Positions 19,818-29,245 of a stretch of DNA of 37,990 nt are shown here, piece by piece; position 1 is the stretch's first letter; each line of letters opens with the position of its first letter. The position numbers and the translations under genes are program-made. The stretch lies in NCBI GenBank assembly GCA_024680695.1, contig JAILBW010000128.1, positions 1 to 37,990 on the forward strand, read 5' to 3'. The stretch is from Bacteroidaceae bacterium (lineage in GTDB: Bacteria > Bacteroidota > Bacteroidia > Bacteroidales > Bacteroidaceae). Under the pieces are notes generated by a model, which was not told the DNA's origin, did no database searches, and saw nothing but the letters and a program-made list of their open reading frames with translations.

Positions 19818-19949
19818 ACCATTTCGACGACACACAAAAGTAGAGAACAGTAAAAGAATAAAATTGTCAATGCCTATCCTCTCGGATAGATATATCGGAC
19901 AACACGAAGAACAAAATCTCATCCGAAAGGAACAAACAACAGCAAAGAT

Positions 19950-21896
19950 ATGGCAAAAAGAAAATTCAACAAGTATCTCGGAACAATGACCATCGGTGCG
20001 CTCATCATGGCCACGCCCAGTTGTTCCGACTATGACGATCACTACTTTCCGACACTGGACGAAGAGGCCAACGCCACTGAGACCCTGTGGGAGAAAATCA
20101 GTACTGATCCCAATCTGACACGTTTTGCAGACATCCTGCAACACGCACAATACTACAAGGACGATACGCACCCCGTGGCAAACTACACGTATGCTGACGT
20201 CCTGAGTAGCGGACAGGTGTGCACCGTATGGGCTCCCGAAAACGACTACTTCACCGAGGAAGAGTACAAGAAATGGCTGGAAATGGCCAAGACCAACGGC
20301 TACAATCTGGAACAGCAGCTCGTACGCAACCACATTGCACTCTGGCGTCACAATCTCTCCGGTACTGAAATCGACACGATTAAGATGTTCAACAGCAAGA
20401 ACCTCATCTTCGACCGCGTTGAGGAAACGCTTGAAGGCGTGAAGATTAATCGGAAGAACATTCCAGCCCTGAACGGAGTACTCCATACACTGAAAGGCAA
20501 GACCCCGTTTGAGTACAACTTCTATGAGTATATCAAGTACAGCGGCGAACTGCCCCTGCTCCACGAATTCTTCATCGGCAAGGACACCACGTACTTCAAT
20601 CCTAATGCGAGCATCGAAGGACTGCCCGACAAGAACGGTAATCCGACCTACGTGGACAGCATCTACACCACAAGTAACCTGCTTATCAACAGCTACTCGT
20701 ATCTTCCCCGCACCAATCAGGAGAAGTACATGTCGGTACTGAAAGGTCTGGGAGGTGGCAGTAACATCCAACAGGAGGACTCCATGTACATCATGATTCT
20801 CCCCAGCGATGCCGCATGGACCGAGGCATACGAGCGCCTGAAGCCCCTCTACAACTACGCACCGACTTACGAGAACCGTAACAAAGGCAATGTTGGTACG
20901 ACTGAAACCATGAAGGACTACAATGTGGACTCGCTCATGGATCAGAACATCAAGATGGACCTCACCTATCCCCTGCTGTTCAACATCCACAAGCAGCCCA
21001 AGATTGGTGGATACGAGAACGGCACTCCATGGACATTGGAGACATTCATCGAGACGAAGGGCGACACGGCCGAGTACTTCTACAATACGTATGGAGATAC
21101 CATCCGCTCAAGCGAGGATTGGAACAAGACCGAACTGTTCAACGGCCAGCGTATAAAGATGAGCAACGGATACGCCTACAAGGTTGACAAGTGGGCATTC
21201 CCACTCGACTACTACATGGCTCCTGTGATTGTGGAAGTCACCGGTGGTGCCTACTACTACCAGTCGAGCGACAAGTACTACACTGGAACCGGCCAGACAA
21301 AGTCGTTCAGCAACTCGGGATTTGCTGCAGTGGCCGACAAGTATGGCAAGGTTAGCCGCGACAACTTCTATCTGATGAAGCCGAAGGGCACCACACATCC
21401 CAAGGGCGAGATCAAGTTGCATGGCAACATCCGTCTGACCCCCACGAACAAGAGCGACGTCACCGGACACTACGGAGAAGTGATGAGCGGCAAGTATGAT
21501 ATATATATCGTAATGGTTCCCTACTGGTACACCACTATTTCCGAAAAGGGTGAACTCGACTCGGTATTCTACGATTCGCTCTACGTCGACTCTGTTGCCG
21601 GCAAGTGCAAGAACAAGTTCAAAGTACAATTGCGCTACAACAACGGCGCAGCATCGGATGCCACCACCACAGCAGTCGAGATTGACTACGATGCCAAGAA
21701 AGTGGACACCATCAAGGTGCTCGAAAACTTTAAATTCCCCTATTCCTACAAGGACCTTCGCTTCTGCTATCCTACAATGATAGTACAGGGAAGCGCAACT
21801 TCGGCCAACCTGCGTAATGGCGGCTATATCCGCGAATTGTGCATTGACCAGGTAATCCTGCGGGGCAAGGAAGAGGACAGTGAACCCCAGTTGTAG
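19950..21896 (+). CDS. FAS1-domain lipoprotein with an uncharacterised C-terminal domain (648 aa)
   Basis: Lipobox ATPSCSDYDDHYFP; FAS1-like CTVWAPENDYFTEEEYKKW and YIMILPSDAAWTEAYERL; C-terminal ~230 aa beta-rich region. Confidence 0.7.
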   Translation: MAKRKFNKYLGTMTIGALIMATPSCSDYDDHYFPTLDEEANATETLWEKISTDPNLTRFADILQHAQYYKDDTHPVANYTYADVLSSGQVCTVWAPENDYFTEEEYKKWLEMAKTNGYNLEQQLVRNHIALWRHNLSGTEIDTIKMFNSKNLIFDRVEETLEGVKINRKNIPALNGVLHTLKGKTPFEYNFYEYIKYSGELPLLHEFFIGKDTTYFNPNASIEGLPDKNGNPTYVDSIYTTSNLLINSYSYLPRTNQEKYMSVLKGLGGGSNIQQEDSMYIMILPSDAAWTEAYERLKPLYNYAPTYENRNKGNVGTTETMKDYNVDSLMDQNIKMDLTYPLLFNIHKQPKIGGYENGTPWTLETFIETKGDTAEYFYNTYGDTIRSSEDWNKTELFNGQRIKMSNGYAYKVDKWAFPLDYYMAPVIVEVTGGAYYYQSSDKYYTGTGQTKSFSNSGFAAVADKYGKVSRDNFYLMKPKGTTHPKGEIKLHGNIRLTPTNKSDVTGHYGEVMSGKYDIYIVMVPYWYTTISEKGELDSVFYDSLYVDSVAGKCKNKFKVQLRYNNGAASDATTTAVEIDYDAKKVDTIKVLENFKFPYSYKDLRFCYPTMIVQGSATSANLRNGGYIRELCIDQVILRGKEEDSEPQL

Positions 21897-21914
21897 ATTT
21901 AACACCATACGACA

Positions 21915-24900
21915 ATGAAAGACAGAATTAGCAATACAATCCTGCACAAGGCATTAAGCACGAGCTTGTGTTTCATTCTGCTGTCCGGCCTAAGCATTGG
22001 CACGGCGTCGGCTCAGGATAACAACGAGAATGAGGAAAACGCCACGCGCATATATGCCAAGAAGAGAACGCAGACAAAGGAATATGAGATGAAGACCGTC
22101 GAGGGCGTCATCACCGACGATGCCACGGGCGAGGCTATGGGCGGCGTGCGCGTTCAAGCGTATGGCCTCGAAAACTACTCCGTGCTGACCGACGAAGACG
22201 GAAGTTACAAGATTGAAATTCCCACCTTCTCGGATGCTCTCTATGTTACCGTCGAAGGTTATCAGCCCCAGCAAATCGCAGTGAAGGACGGCAAAGCCGA
22301 CGGCAAACTGATCAGCACCCACTTCAACAGTTTCTACACGGAGGCTACCACCATCACGTCGCAGCGCACACTGAAACTTGACGAAACAAGTGGCATTACC
22401 TTCGAGAACGATCTGGAGAACAAGATGGCTGCCGACGTACACGCCATCAAGCGTAATGGCGTGCCTGGCATGGGTGTCTATATGAATATCCGCGGCGTAA
22501 ACTCCATCAACGCTAACTCCCAGCCGCTCATCGTGCTGGACGGAAACATTATCGACCCCCAGTACGACCGCACCACGCTCCACGAAGGCTTCTACTCGAA
22601 CCTCCTTTCCGGTATCGATCCCGAGAACATCGAGAGCGTACAGGTTCTGAAGAACGGAACAGCACTCTACGGCGCCAAGGGTGCCAATGGTGTCATCATC
22701 ATTACCACCAAGCGCGGAAAGAGCATGGCCACAAAGATTGGCGTGCGCATCTACGGCGGTGTGGAACTCACCCCGAAGAAACTTGATGTGCTCAACGGTG
22801 ACGAGTATTCCACCTATCTGTTCGATGTAGCCAGCACCGTGAAGGACTTCAAGGTGAGCAATATCAACAGCTACCGTTTCCTTGACAAGAGCCCCTCGAA
22901 CTACTACCTGAAGGTGTTCACCAACAACACAGACTGGCAGAAAGACATGTACCGCACAGCCATGACCCAGAACTACAAGATCAACGTGGAGGGTGGTGAC
23001 GAAATTGGTATGTATGCACTCTCGCTGGGATATGCCAAGGGCGAGAGCATAGGCAAGGGCACCGACATGGACCGACTGAACCTGCGCTTCAACACCGACA
23101 TCAAGGTGTTCAGCAAGGTTTCCACAGGCCTTGACATCGCTTTCAACCAGAATACGTACAACGTACTGGACAACGGCTGGAGCGAGGACTACTCGATGCA
23201 GAACATAGGTTCGACGAATGTACTGGGCCTCATACAGGCTCCGTTCATCAGTCCCTATGCTTACTACTACGACGAGACATCCACCGATCCCCTGTCCTCG
23301 AACCGTCTTGCCCTTTCGAAGGAATACAGCGGCAAGTATGCAGCGTCGGGTGGCACATGGATTCAGAACCCCTTCCGCTTCTCCAATTCGCTGAACACAA
23401 ACAGCAACCGCGTGAACGAGGCTCTGCGCAATCCATACTGGATACTCAAGAACGGACGTGGCAATAACAAGAATCACGCTCAGTTCACACAAATGGACCT
23501 GAACGTAAGCCCAAAGTACGAAATCAACAAGCACCTCTCCATTAGCGACCGCTTCAACTACAGTCTGGTGCGCAGCAATGAGAAGTACTTCCTGCCCATC
23601 GCCGGTACAACAGCCTATTTCCTTGAGGACCTGGGCGATATCACCAGCGTAGTAAGAACTCAGTTCGGCAAGGAAACCACCATGCAGAACGACTTGCGCA
23701 TCGACTGGAACAACATCTATGGTGCACACGCCATTGATGTGTTCGCCGGCTGGCGCTACAACAACTATTCGTACAGCTACAACTTCATGGGTGGTTACAA
23801 CAACGAAAACGATAAACTGCCCAATGTGAGCAAGAACATGCAGTATGTCAACTATGGCGGTACAAACGACAACTGGATTGACATTACATACTATCTCAAT
23901 GCAGCCTACAACTACAAGCAGCGCTACTTTGCAGAGTTCACCTTGAGCAGCCAAGCAGCCAGCAGATTCGGTGACAACACCGACGATGGATTCCAACTTG
24001 CAGGAGTAAGCTGGGGTGTATTCCCCTCGCTGCAGTTGGGTTGGGTGCTCACAAACGAGAAATGGTTCCAGACAGGCAAGGGCATCCAGTATCTGAAACT
24101 CACCGCCGGTGTGGACCAGAGCGGCAACGACGACCTCGACTACTACGCTGCCCGTACCTACTGGGAAAGCCAACGTGTAACTAAGAACACCGTTGGTCTC
24201 GTACTGAAGAACATTGAGAACAGCACCATCCAGTGGGAGACCACCACGAAGTACAACGTGGCACTCCAGGGAAGCTTCCTGAACAACCGTCTGCAGGCTG
24301 GTCTCGACCTTTTCTGGCACAAGACCGACAATCTGCTCACCATCAAGCAGCTTTCCTACATCTCAGGTATGGACAAATACTGGACTAATGACGGCCAGAT
24401 GAAGAACAAGGGCTTTGAAGCCAGCGTGAACGCTGCAATCATCAACAAGAAGAATTGGAAGTGGGAAGCAGGCCTCAGTGTAGGACACTATAACAACAAG
24501 GTGACCAAGTTGCCCGAAAACAATACGTTCGAAATCAAAGACGTGGACGGCGGCAACAGGCAGACCATCAATGGCTACACATCCGACGTCTTTGGTGATG
24601 CCAACGTACTCACGGCTGTAGGTCATGCAATGGGTAGCTTCTATGGTTGGCAGACCAATGGCGTATTTGCCAGCGACGGCGAAGCCAGTCAGGCCACGAC
24701 GGTGACTCGCAATGGCAACAACTACCTGAAGTATCCGACCGGACTGACCGAAGCAGGCAAGGAGTATTACAACTTCCAGGCCGGCGACGTGAAATTCATC
24801 GACCGCAACAACGACGGCGTCATCGACGATGCCGACAAGACGGTCATTGGTAATCCCAATCCCGACATCTACGGAAACATCTTCACGAGCCTCACTTGGA

Positions 24901-25358
24901 AGCACCTGCGCCTCGACGTAAACTTCAAGTACAGCCTCGGCAACGACATCTACAACTACCAGCGCTCCATCATCGAAGGCCTCAACACGACCTACAACCA
25001 GAGCAAGGCAACGCTGCGCCGCTGGACACATGAAAATCACGTGACCGACATGCCCAAGGTGTGCTACACCTACAGCGACGACTGGCGCAACAACGAACGT
25101 ATGTCCGACCGTTGGATAGAGGACGGAAGCTACTTGAAGTTGAAGAACGTACGCCTCACCTACAAACTCCCCTACAGCAACACATGGCTGATGGGTCTCA
25201 AGTTGTGGGGCGAAGCAAACAACCTCTTCACGGTGACACGCTATCTGGGCACAGATCCTGAGATGAGCCACAGCAACAACGTGCTCTATCAGGGCATCGA
25301 CACTGGTCTCATCCCCAGTGGCCGCAGCTTCAACGTGGGTGTTTCCATCAACCTGTAA
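21915..25358 (+). CDS. SusC/RagA-family TonB-linked outer membrane protein (second copy)
   Basis: VEGVITDDATGEAMGGVRVQAYGLENYSVLTDEDGSYKI; MNIRGVNSINANSQPLIVLDGNIID; DPENIESVQVLKNGTALYGAKGANGVIIITTKRG. Confidence 0.93.
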   Translation: MKDRISNTILHKALSTSLCFILLSGLSIGTASAQDNNENEENATRIYAKKRTQTKEYEMKTVEGVITDDATGEAMGGVRVQAYGLENYSVLTDEDGSYKIEIPTFSDALYVTVEGYQPQQIAVKDGKADGKLISTHFNSFYTEATTITSQRTLKLDETSGITFENDLENKMAADVHAIKRNGVPGMGVYMNIRGVNSINANSQPLIVLDGNIIDPQYDRTTLHEGFYSNLLSGIDPENIESVQVLKNGTALYGAKGANGVIIITTKRGKSMATKIGVRIYGGVELTPKKLDVLNGDEYSTYLFDVASTVKDFKVSNINSYRFLDKSPSNYYLKVFTNNTDWQKDMYRTAMTQNYKINVEGGDEIGMYALSLGYAKGESIGKGTDMDRLNLRFNTDIKVFSKVSTGLDIAFNQNTYNVLDNGWSEDYSMQNIGSTNVLGLIQAPFISPYAYYYDETSTDPLSSNRLALSKEYSGKYAASGGTWIQNPFRFSNSLNTNSNRVNEALRNPYWILKNGRGNNKNHAQFTQMDLNVSPKYEINKHLSISDRFNYSLVRSNEKYFLPIAGTTAYFLEDLGDITSVVRTQFGKETTMQNDLRIDWNNIYGAHAIDVFAGWRYNNYSYSYNFMGGYNNENDKLPNVSKNMQYVNYGGTNDNWIDITYYLNAAYNYKQRYFAEFTLSSQAASRFGDNTDDGFQLAGVSWGVFPSLQLGWVLTNEKWFQTGKGIQYLKLTAGVDQSGNDDLDYYAARTYWESQRVTKNTVGLVLKNIENSTIQWETTTKYNVALQGSFLNNRLQAGLDLFWHKTDNLLTIKQLSYISGMDKYWTNDGQMKNKGFEASVNAAIINKKNWKWEAGLSVGHYNNKVTKLPENNTFEIKDVDGGNRQTINGYTSDVFGDANVLTAVGHAMGSFYGWQTNGVFASDGEASQATTVTRNGNNYLKYPTGLTEAGKEYYNFQAGDVKFIDRNNDGVIDDADKTVIGNPNPDIYGNIFTSLTWKHLRLDVNFKYSLGNDIYNYQRSIIEGLNTTYNQSKATLRRWTHENHVTDMPKVCYTYSDDWRNNERMSDRWIEDGSYLKLKNVRLTYKLPYSNTWLMGLKLWGEANNLFTVTRYLGTDPEMSHSNNVLYQGIDTGLIPSGRSFNVGVSINL

Positions 25359-25406
25359 CCGCGATATCACAGACCACGCATAACAATGTCAATAAGATTA
25401 AAGATT

Positions 25407-27728
25407 ATGAAAAGAAGAACAATTATAAGTCTGCTGTTCCTCGGGATGGGATTGGGAATGATGACAACCTCCTGCGAGGACATGCTTACTCCCGACAGCG
25501 AACGTCATCAGTATGAAGTGGCCAAGGACACGCTTTACACCTACTGGGGTATTGTGAAGTCATTGCAGAACATCGCTGAACGTTATATAATTCTCAACGA
25601 ATGCCGTGGCGATATGGTAGGAGCAACCAGCAATGTCAGCGACACCATCACTGCCATTATGAGCTTCGGACAGGAACAATCCGACAAGTACGTGGATGGT
25701 TCCAGCATCTACCTGAACGCACGCGATTACTACCAGATCATCAACAGCTGTAATGCCTACATCGCCAGTTGCGACACGTTCCTCATGACCGGTATGGACC
25801 AGAAATACATGATCAAGGAATATGCCCAGGTGGAGGCGATCCGCGCATGGACATACATCCAACTGGTGAACGCCTATGGTACGGTGCCCTTCTTCACAAA
25901 ACCGATGCTCACCACCGACGATATCAACAAGTTCATGAAGAACCCCGCCCACCCCACCGTCGATGCAAGTTCGCTGGCCGACTCGCTGGCCGGACGTCTC
26001 ATCCCGATGGAGTATGTGGAATACTTCTACGGCTATCCTCAGTATGAGAGCTACAACGGCGTTTGCCACAGCACCAAGTGTATGTTCCCCGTAAGCCTTG
26101 TGCTGGGCGACCTCTATCTGCTCAAGGGTGACGACGAGTCATGCAAGAAAGCCGCACAGAGTTATTACGACTTCCTGAGCTATAAGTATGGTGGCCCCAT
26201 CTACGTGAACAGCTACTACAGTACAGGCAACTGGACTGAAGGAGAGGATGAGCCCTACTATCTCTATGTGGGCAATCCATTTGGCGAGACTGGTGCTCTC
26301 AGTCGCTACAACGAGTCCATCACCTGCATTCCCAGCAACAGAGGTAAACTCGACGGCAAGGTTAACGTCAGCGTGAGCCGCCTCTTCGGTTTCAATGCAA
26401 CCATGCGTGCCACCGGTAGCGGTGACCAGACATCTTCCAGCATTGGACTTAGTCTGAGCGACGACCGCGAGCTGATGCCCAGCAAGCAGTACGAGGCCCT
26501 CTGCGATTCCGTACCCTACGAAATCTACATCGGTCCAGCAACCGATCAGCTCGAAGTGCAGACGTACCCCGGCATCGGCGACACACGCCAGTCTTGGATT
26601 AACAACTCGGCGACGGGTCAGTCGTTCACTTTCCGCGTAGGCGAAGACACCAAGTATGGCAAGTTCGTGACCAAGCAGAACCCAGGAAGAGGCTTCACAG
26701 CCACCTATCCCATGGTGTACCGCAAGGCTACCATCTGGTTGCGCTATGCCGAGGCTCTCAACCGCGCCGGCTTCCCCAGCTATGCCTTTGCCATCCTGCA
26801 GAAGGGATTGTGCAACAACGATGACTGGTATCCCGAACAGCCTGCCACCTTCACGCCCTCGACCGACACGCTGTGGATGAGCAACAACGACTTCGTGAAG
26901 GCATATACCCATACGGGCGAGGACTATGCAATTAAGGACACCATGTGGGTATATGTGGATACCGTAATCTACAAGTATAACGAAGACTCAACCCTTATTG
27001 AGAAGGTGGCCGTCATCGCACCTGCCGCCTCCACCGTATCCCAGCAGGATGTCATCGATCAGATGCAGGCAAAGAAGGATGCCGGAACCATCGACACCTT
27101 CTACACCGCACGCCTGAACTATGTGGCAAAGTCGTACAACAACTATCCCGACGAGACCACACAGGCCATCTGCTATTTCCTCGACCGTCGCGAGGTGGTG
27201 AAAGCAGCTTCAACGCCCTACCTCAATTTCAAGACCGAGTATCTGAAAGGTAACACCGCCAGCTACAGTGTGTCTTGGAAGATGGACATGCTCAACAGAC
27301 AAACACACTCCGACCGTACAGGTTACATCGGCTCAACAAATCCCGATGACAATGTGACCGTCGGCATCCACTCGCGTGGTGCAGGTCGTCTGAGATATGA
27401 TGAGCGCAACAGCAAGTTCAACTACGTCGATATGGTAACCAAGAAAGTGAAGGAGAACCACAATGTCACCTTGACAAAGGAAGACATCTATAGTGGCACC
27501 TACGACGACTTTGTGAAGGAAGCTGTGGAAGACATCATCATCGACGAGATGGGAATGGAGTTGGCATTCGAAGGCACTCGCTTCTTCGACCTGAGCCGTG
27601 TGGCATTGCGCCGCAACGACCCGACCTATCTGGCAAAGCGCGTCGCAATGCGTAATGGTACTATGGACATGACGTTCTACAACTACCTGAGCCAGCCCAA
27701 GAACTGGTACCTGCCACTGCCGGAGTAA
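25407..27728 (+). CDS. RagB/SusD-family outer membrane lipoprotein (second copy, large)
   Basis: Lipobox MMTTSCEDMLTPDSE; YAQVEAIRAWTYIQLVNAYGTVPFFTKP; DEMGMELAFEGTRFFDLSRVAL. The start at 25407 (MKRRTII) is preferred over the upstream ATG. Confidence 0.88.
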   Translation: MKRRTIISLLFLGMGLGMMTTSCEDMLTPDSERHQYEVAKDTLYTYWGIVKSLQNIAERYIILNECRGDMVGATSNVSDTITAIMSFGQEQSDKYVDGSSIYLNARDYYQIINSCNAYIASCDTFLMTGMDQKYMIKEYAQVEAIRAWTYIQLVNAYGTVPFFTKPMLTTDDINKFMKNPAHPTVDASSLADSLAGRLIPMEYVEYFYGYPQYESYNGVCHSTKCMFPVSLVLGDLYLLKGDDESCKKAAQSYYDFLSYKYGGPIYVNSYYSTGNWTEGEDEPYYLYVGNPFGETGALSRYNESITCIPSNRGKLDGKVNVSVSRLFGFNATMRATGSGDQTSSSIGLSLSDDRELMPSKQYEALCDSVPYEIYIGPATDQLEVQTYPGIGDTRQSWINNSATGQSFTFRVGEDTKYGKFVTKQNPGRGFTATYPMVYRKATIWLRYAEALNRAGFPSYAFAILQKGLCNNDDWYPEQPATFTPSTDTLWMSNNDFVKAYTHTGEDYAIKDTMWVYVDTVIYKYNEDSTLIEKVAVIAPAASTVSQQDVIDQMQAKKDAGTIDTFYTARLNYVAKSYNNYPDETTQAICYFLDRREVVKAASTPYLNFKTEYLKGNTASYSVSWKMDMLNRQTHSDRTGYIGSTNPDDNVTVGIHSRGAGRLRYDERNSKFNYVDMVTKKVKENHNVTLTKEDIYSGTYDDFVKEAVEDIIIDEMGMELAFEGTRFFDLSRVALRRNDPTYLAKRVAMRNGTMDMTFYNYLSQPKNWYLPLPE

Positions 27729-27796
27729 AGAAGGACAAGACAAGCCCACGACTCCAACCCTCAAACAAGAGTTGGGAGTGTACAGAAAATCAAGTT

Positions 27797-27830
27797 GCAG
27801 GAGGTAAACACTGATGTGTTTACCTCCTGC
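27797..27830 (+). terminator. Perfect 15-bp stem hairpin downstream of the SusCD locus
   Basis: GCAGGAGGTAAACAC TGAT GTGTTTACCTCCTGC; ~70 nt after the SusD stop. Confidence 0.65.
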
Positions 27831-27905
27831 TTATTTACAAACAAAAGTAAATGCGGGAATGGGTAAGCATCCAACCCCTTTTTAGGTGTTCTCAGCATAA
27901 GTGTT

Positions 27906-27913
27906 TACCTTTG
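27906..27913 (+). promoter_or_regulatory. IS66 left-end -7 box (TACCTTTG)
   Basis: TACCTTTG 26 nt upstream of the ORF1 ATG (27940). Confidence 0.45.
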
Positions 27914-27939
27914 CGCCATGGAATCTAACATTAGAAGCT

Positions 27940-28311
27940 ATGGCAGTAAACGTTAAAGACATTGAGACGCTATGGAATCAGTATTCTGAAGATGGCGTAA
28001 AGCAAGGGATTTCAGTTGCCCAGTTCTTTGAATCGAATGGTGTTCCCTACCGCACGTTTGAGAAATGGTATAAGAAGAAATTCTCCAGTCCAGGCATTGT
28101 TGACTGTGTTGTATCAGAGTCCCCGGACAAGAAACTGGAGAATCCTGATGGTGTGCAGACAGTATCCGAGACAGCAGAGAATCGCAGAGAGGTGTATGTG
28201 TCGTACGTGAATATCGGCCTGAGTAATGGCGTGCGTATAGAACATCACAGGCTGAGTTACGGTGAGCTGGTATGTTTCATTAATAAGCTTCAGTCACTAT
28301 GTTCAGCATAA
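27940..28311 (+). CDS. IS66-family ORF1 (TnpA-like accessory protein)
   Basis: MAVNVKDIETLWNQYSEDGVKQGISVAQFFESNGVPYRTFEKWYKKKF, HTH-like; first ORF of the IS. Confidence 0.75.
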   Translation: MAVNVKDIETLWNQYSEDGVKQGISVAQFFESNGVPYRTFEKWYKKKFSSPGIVDCVVSESPDKKLENPDGVQTVSETAENRREVYVSYVNIGLSNGVRIEHHRLSYGELVCFINKLQSLCSA

Positions 28312-28649
28312 CCGGCGCGACGAAATTCAAGTTTATCCCCAACTACCGGGATATGCGTGGAGGGTATGACAAGCTTCACGGCGTGGTCTGTTCCCTTGCC
28401 GGACATCAGGAGGAAGGCACCGCCTACGTGTTTACGTCCAAGAACCAGAAGCTGGTGAAGATTATCCGTCATGAGCATAATGAGTGCCAGCTTTATATTC
28501 AGCGTTTCGACCATGGCATGAGTTTCGTAAGACTTGAGTTTACCGGTGACAAGCCGATGTATGTACTTGAGTGGAAGTACTTGACTGCATTGCTGAGCTG
28601 TCCGGTCATCAGGAGGATAGACTCGAGAGAAGCGAAATGCGGGGTATGA
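28299..28649 (+). CDS. tnpB: IS66-family accessory protein TnpB
   Basis: FKFIPNYRDMRGGYDKLHGVVCSLAGHQEEGTAYVFTSKNQKLVKIIRHEHNECQLYIQRFDHG is characteristic of IS66 Orf2. Confidence 0.88.
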   Translation: MFSITGATKFKFIPNYRDMRGGYDKLHGVVCSLAGHQEEGTAYVFTSKNQKLVKIIRHEHNECQLYIQRFDHGMSFVRLEFTGDKPMYVLEWKYLTALLSCPVIRRIDSREAKCGV

Positions 28650-28920
28650 GCGGCAGCACAGTATTTCCGGATGTTAAAAATACATAATTCCATGCTTTGG
28701 TTCAAAGCTAATTGATTATTCAAGATATTGACGTCCAGGTTGTTGCGCACGCAAAACCATTCGCCTTTGAAGCCTCGTAAGGCCATCTCTGACGTTGTGT
28801 CTTAGTGTGCCGTGTGGGATTGTATTACAAGGGACTCCGAGGGCCTTAAATGAATGTAAATACTTAGTGTACAGCGTGTTAAATAGTGTTTATCTTGTTG
28901 CAGATGCCGTGAAAGTTGCG

Positions 28921-28928
28921 TACCTTTG
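28921..28928 (+). promoter_or_regulatory. Internal IS66 promoter upstream of the transposase ORFs
   Basis: TTG (28898-28900), 20-nt spacer, TACCTTTG (28921-28928), ATG at 28949. Confidence 0.5.
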
Positions 28929-28948
28929 CATAGCAAAAGTTCCATATT

Positions 28949-29245
28949 ATGGCAGATCGGCATATAGACATAGAGCGCATGATAATGCAGGCCCATTACA
29001 AGCTGCAGCTGGAAGCAGAGGCATCGTCTATAAAGGGCGGACAATTGTCTGATATGGAACGTGAGGATTACCAGAAAAGGATAAATGACCTGCTTGATGC
29101 AGTCAGTACCCTGCTTGATTCGAACAGGGCGATGGGAGAGAAACTGGATAAGACCACTGCAGCCTATGACGACCTGAAGGCTGCGATTAAGCGAATGGAA
29201 AGCCAAACTGGTTCGGATTATCCTGAGCGTGAGCAGGCTCGGTAA
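28949..29245 (+). CDS. IS66-associated coiled-coil ORF (TnpC N-terminal-like)
   Basis: 98-aa charged helical ORF overlapping the transposase ORF by 17 nt in a different frame. Confidence 0.65.
   Translation: MADRHIDIERMIMQAHYKLQLEAEASSIKGGQLSDMEREDYQKRINDLLDAVSTLLDSNRAMGEKLDKTTAAYDDLKAAIKRMESQTGSDYPEREQAR

Noticed and set aside
21990-24320. 776-aa minus-strand ORF antisense to the second susC
   Set aside because: Shadow ORF caused by codon bias of the sense gene; sense frame has clear SusC motifs, antisense product is low-complexity V/H/A-rich with no recognised domain.
28499-28786. 95-aa minus-strand ORF inside IS66 as a passenger gene
   Set aside because: Overlaps tnpB and the spacer, no recognised domain and no promoter seen; not enough support to call.
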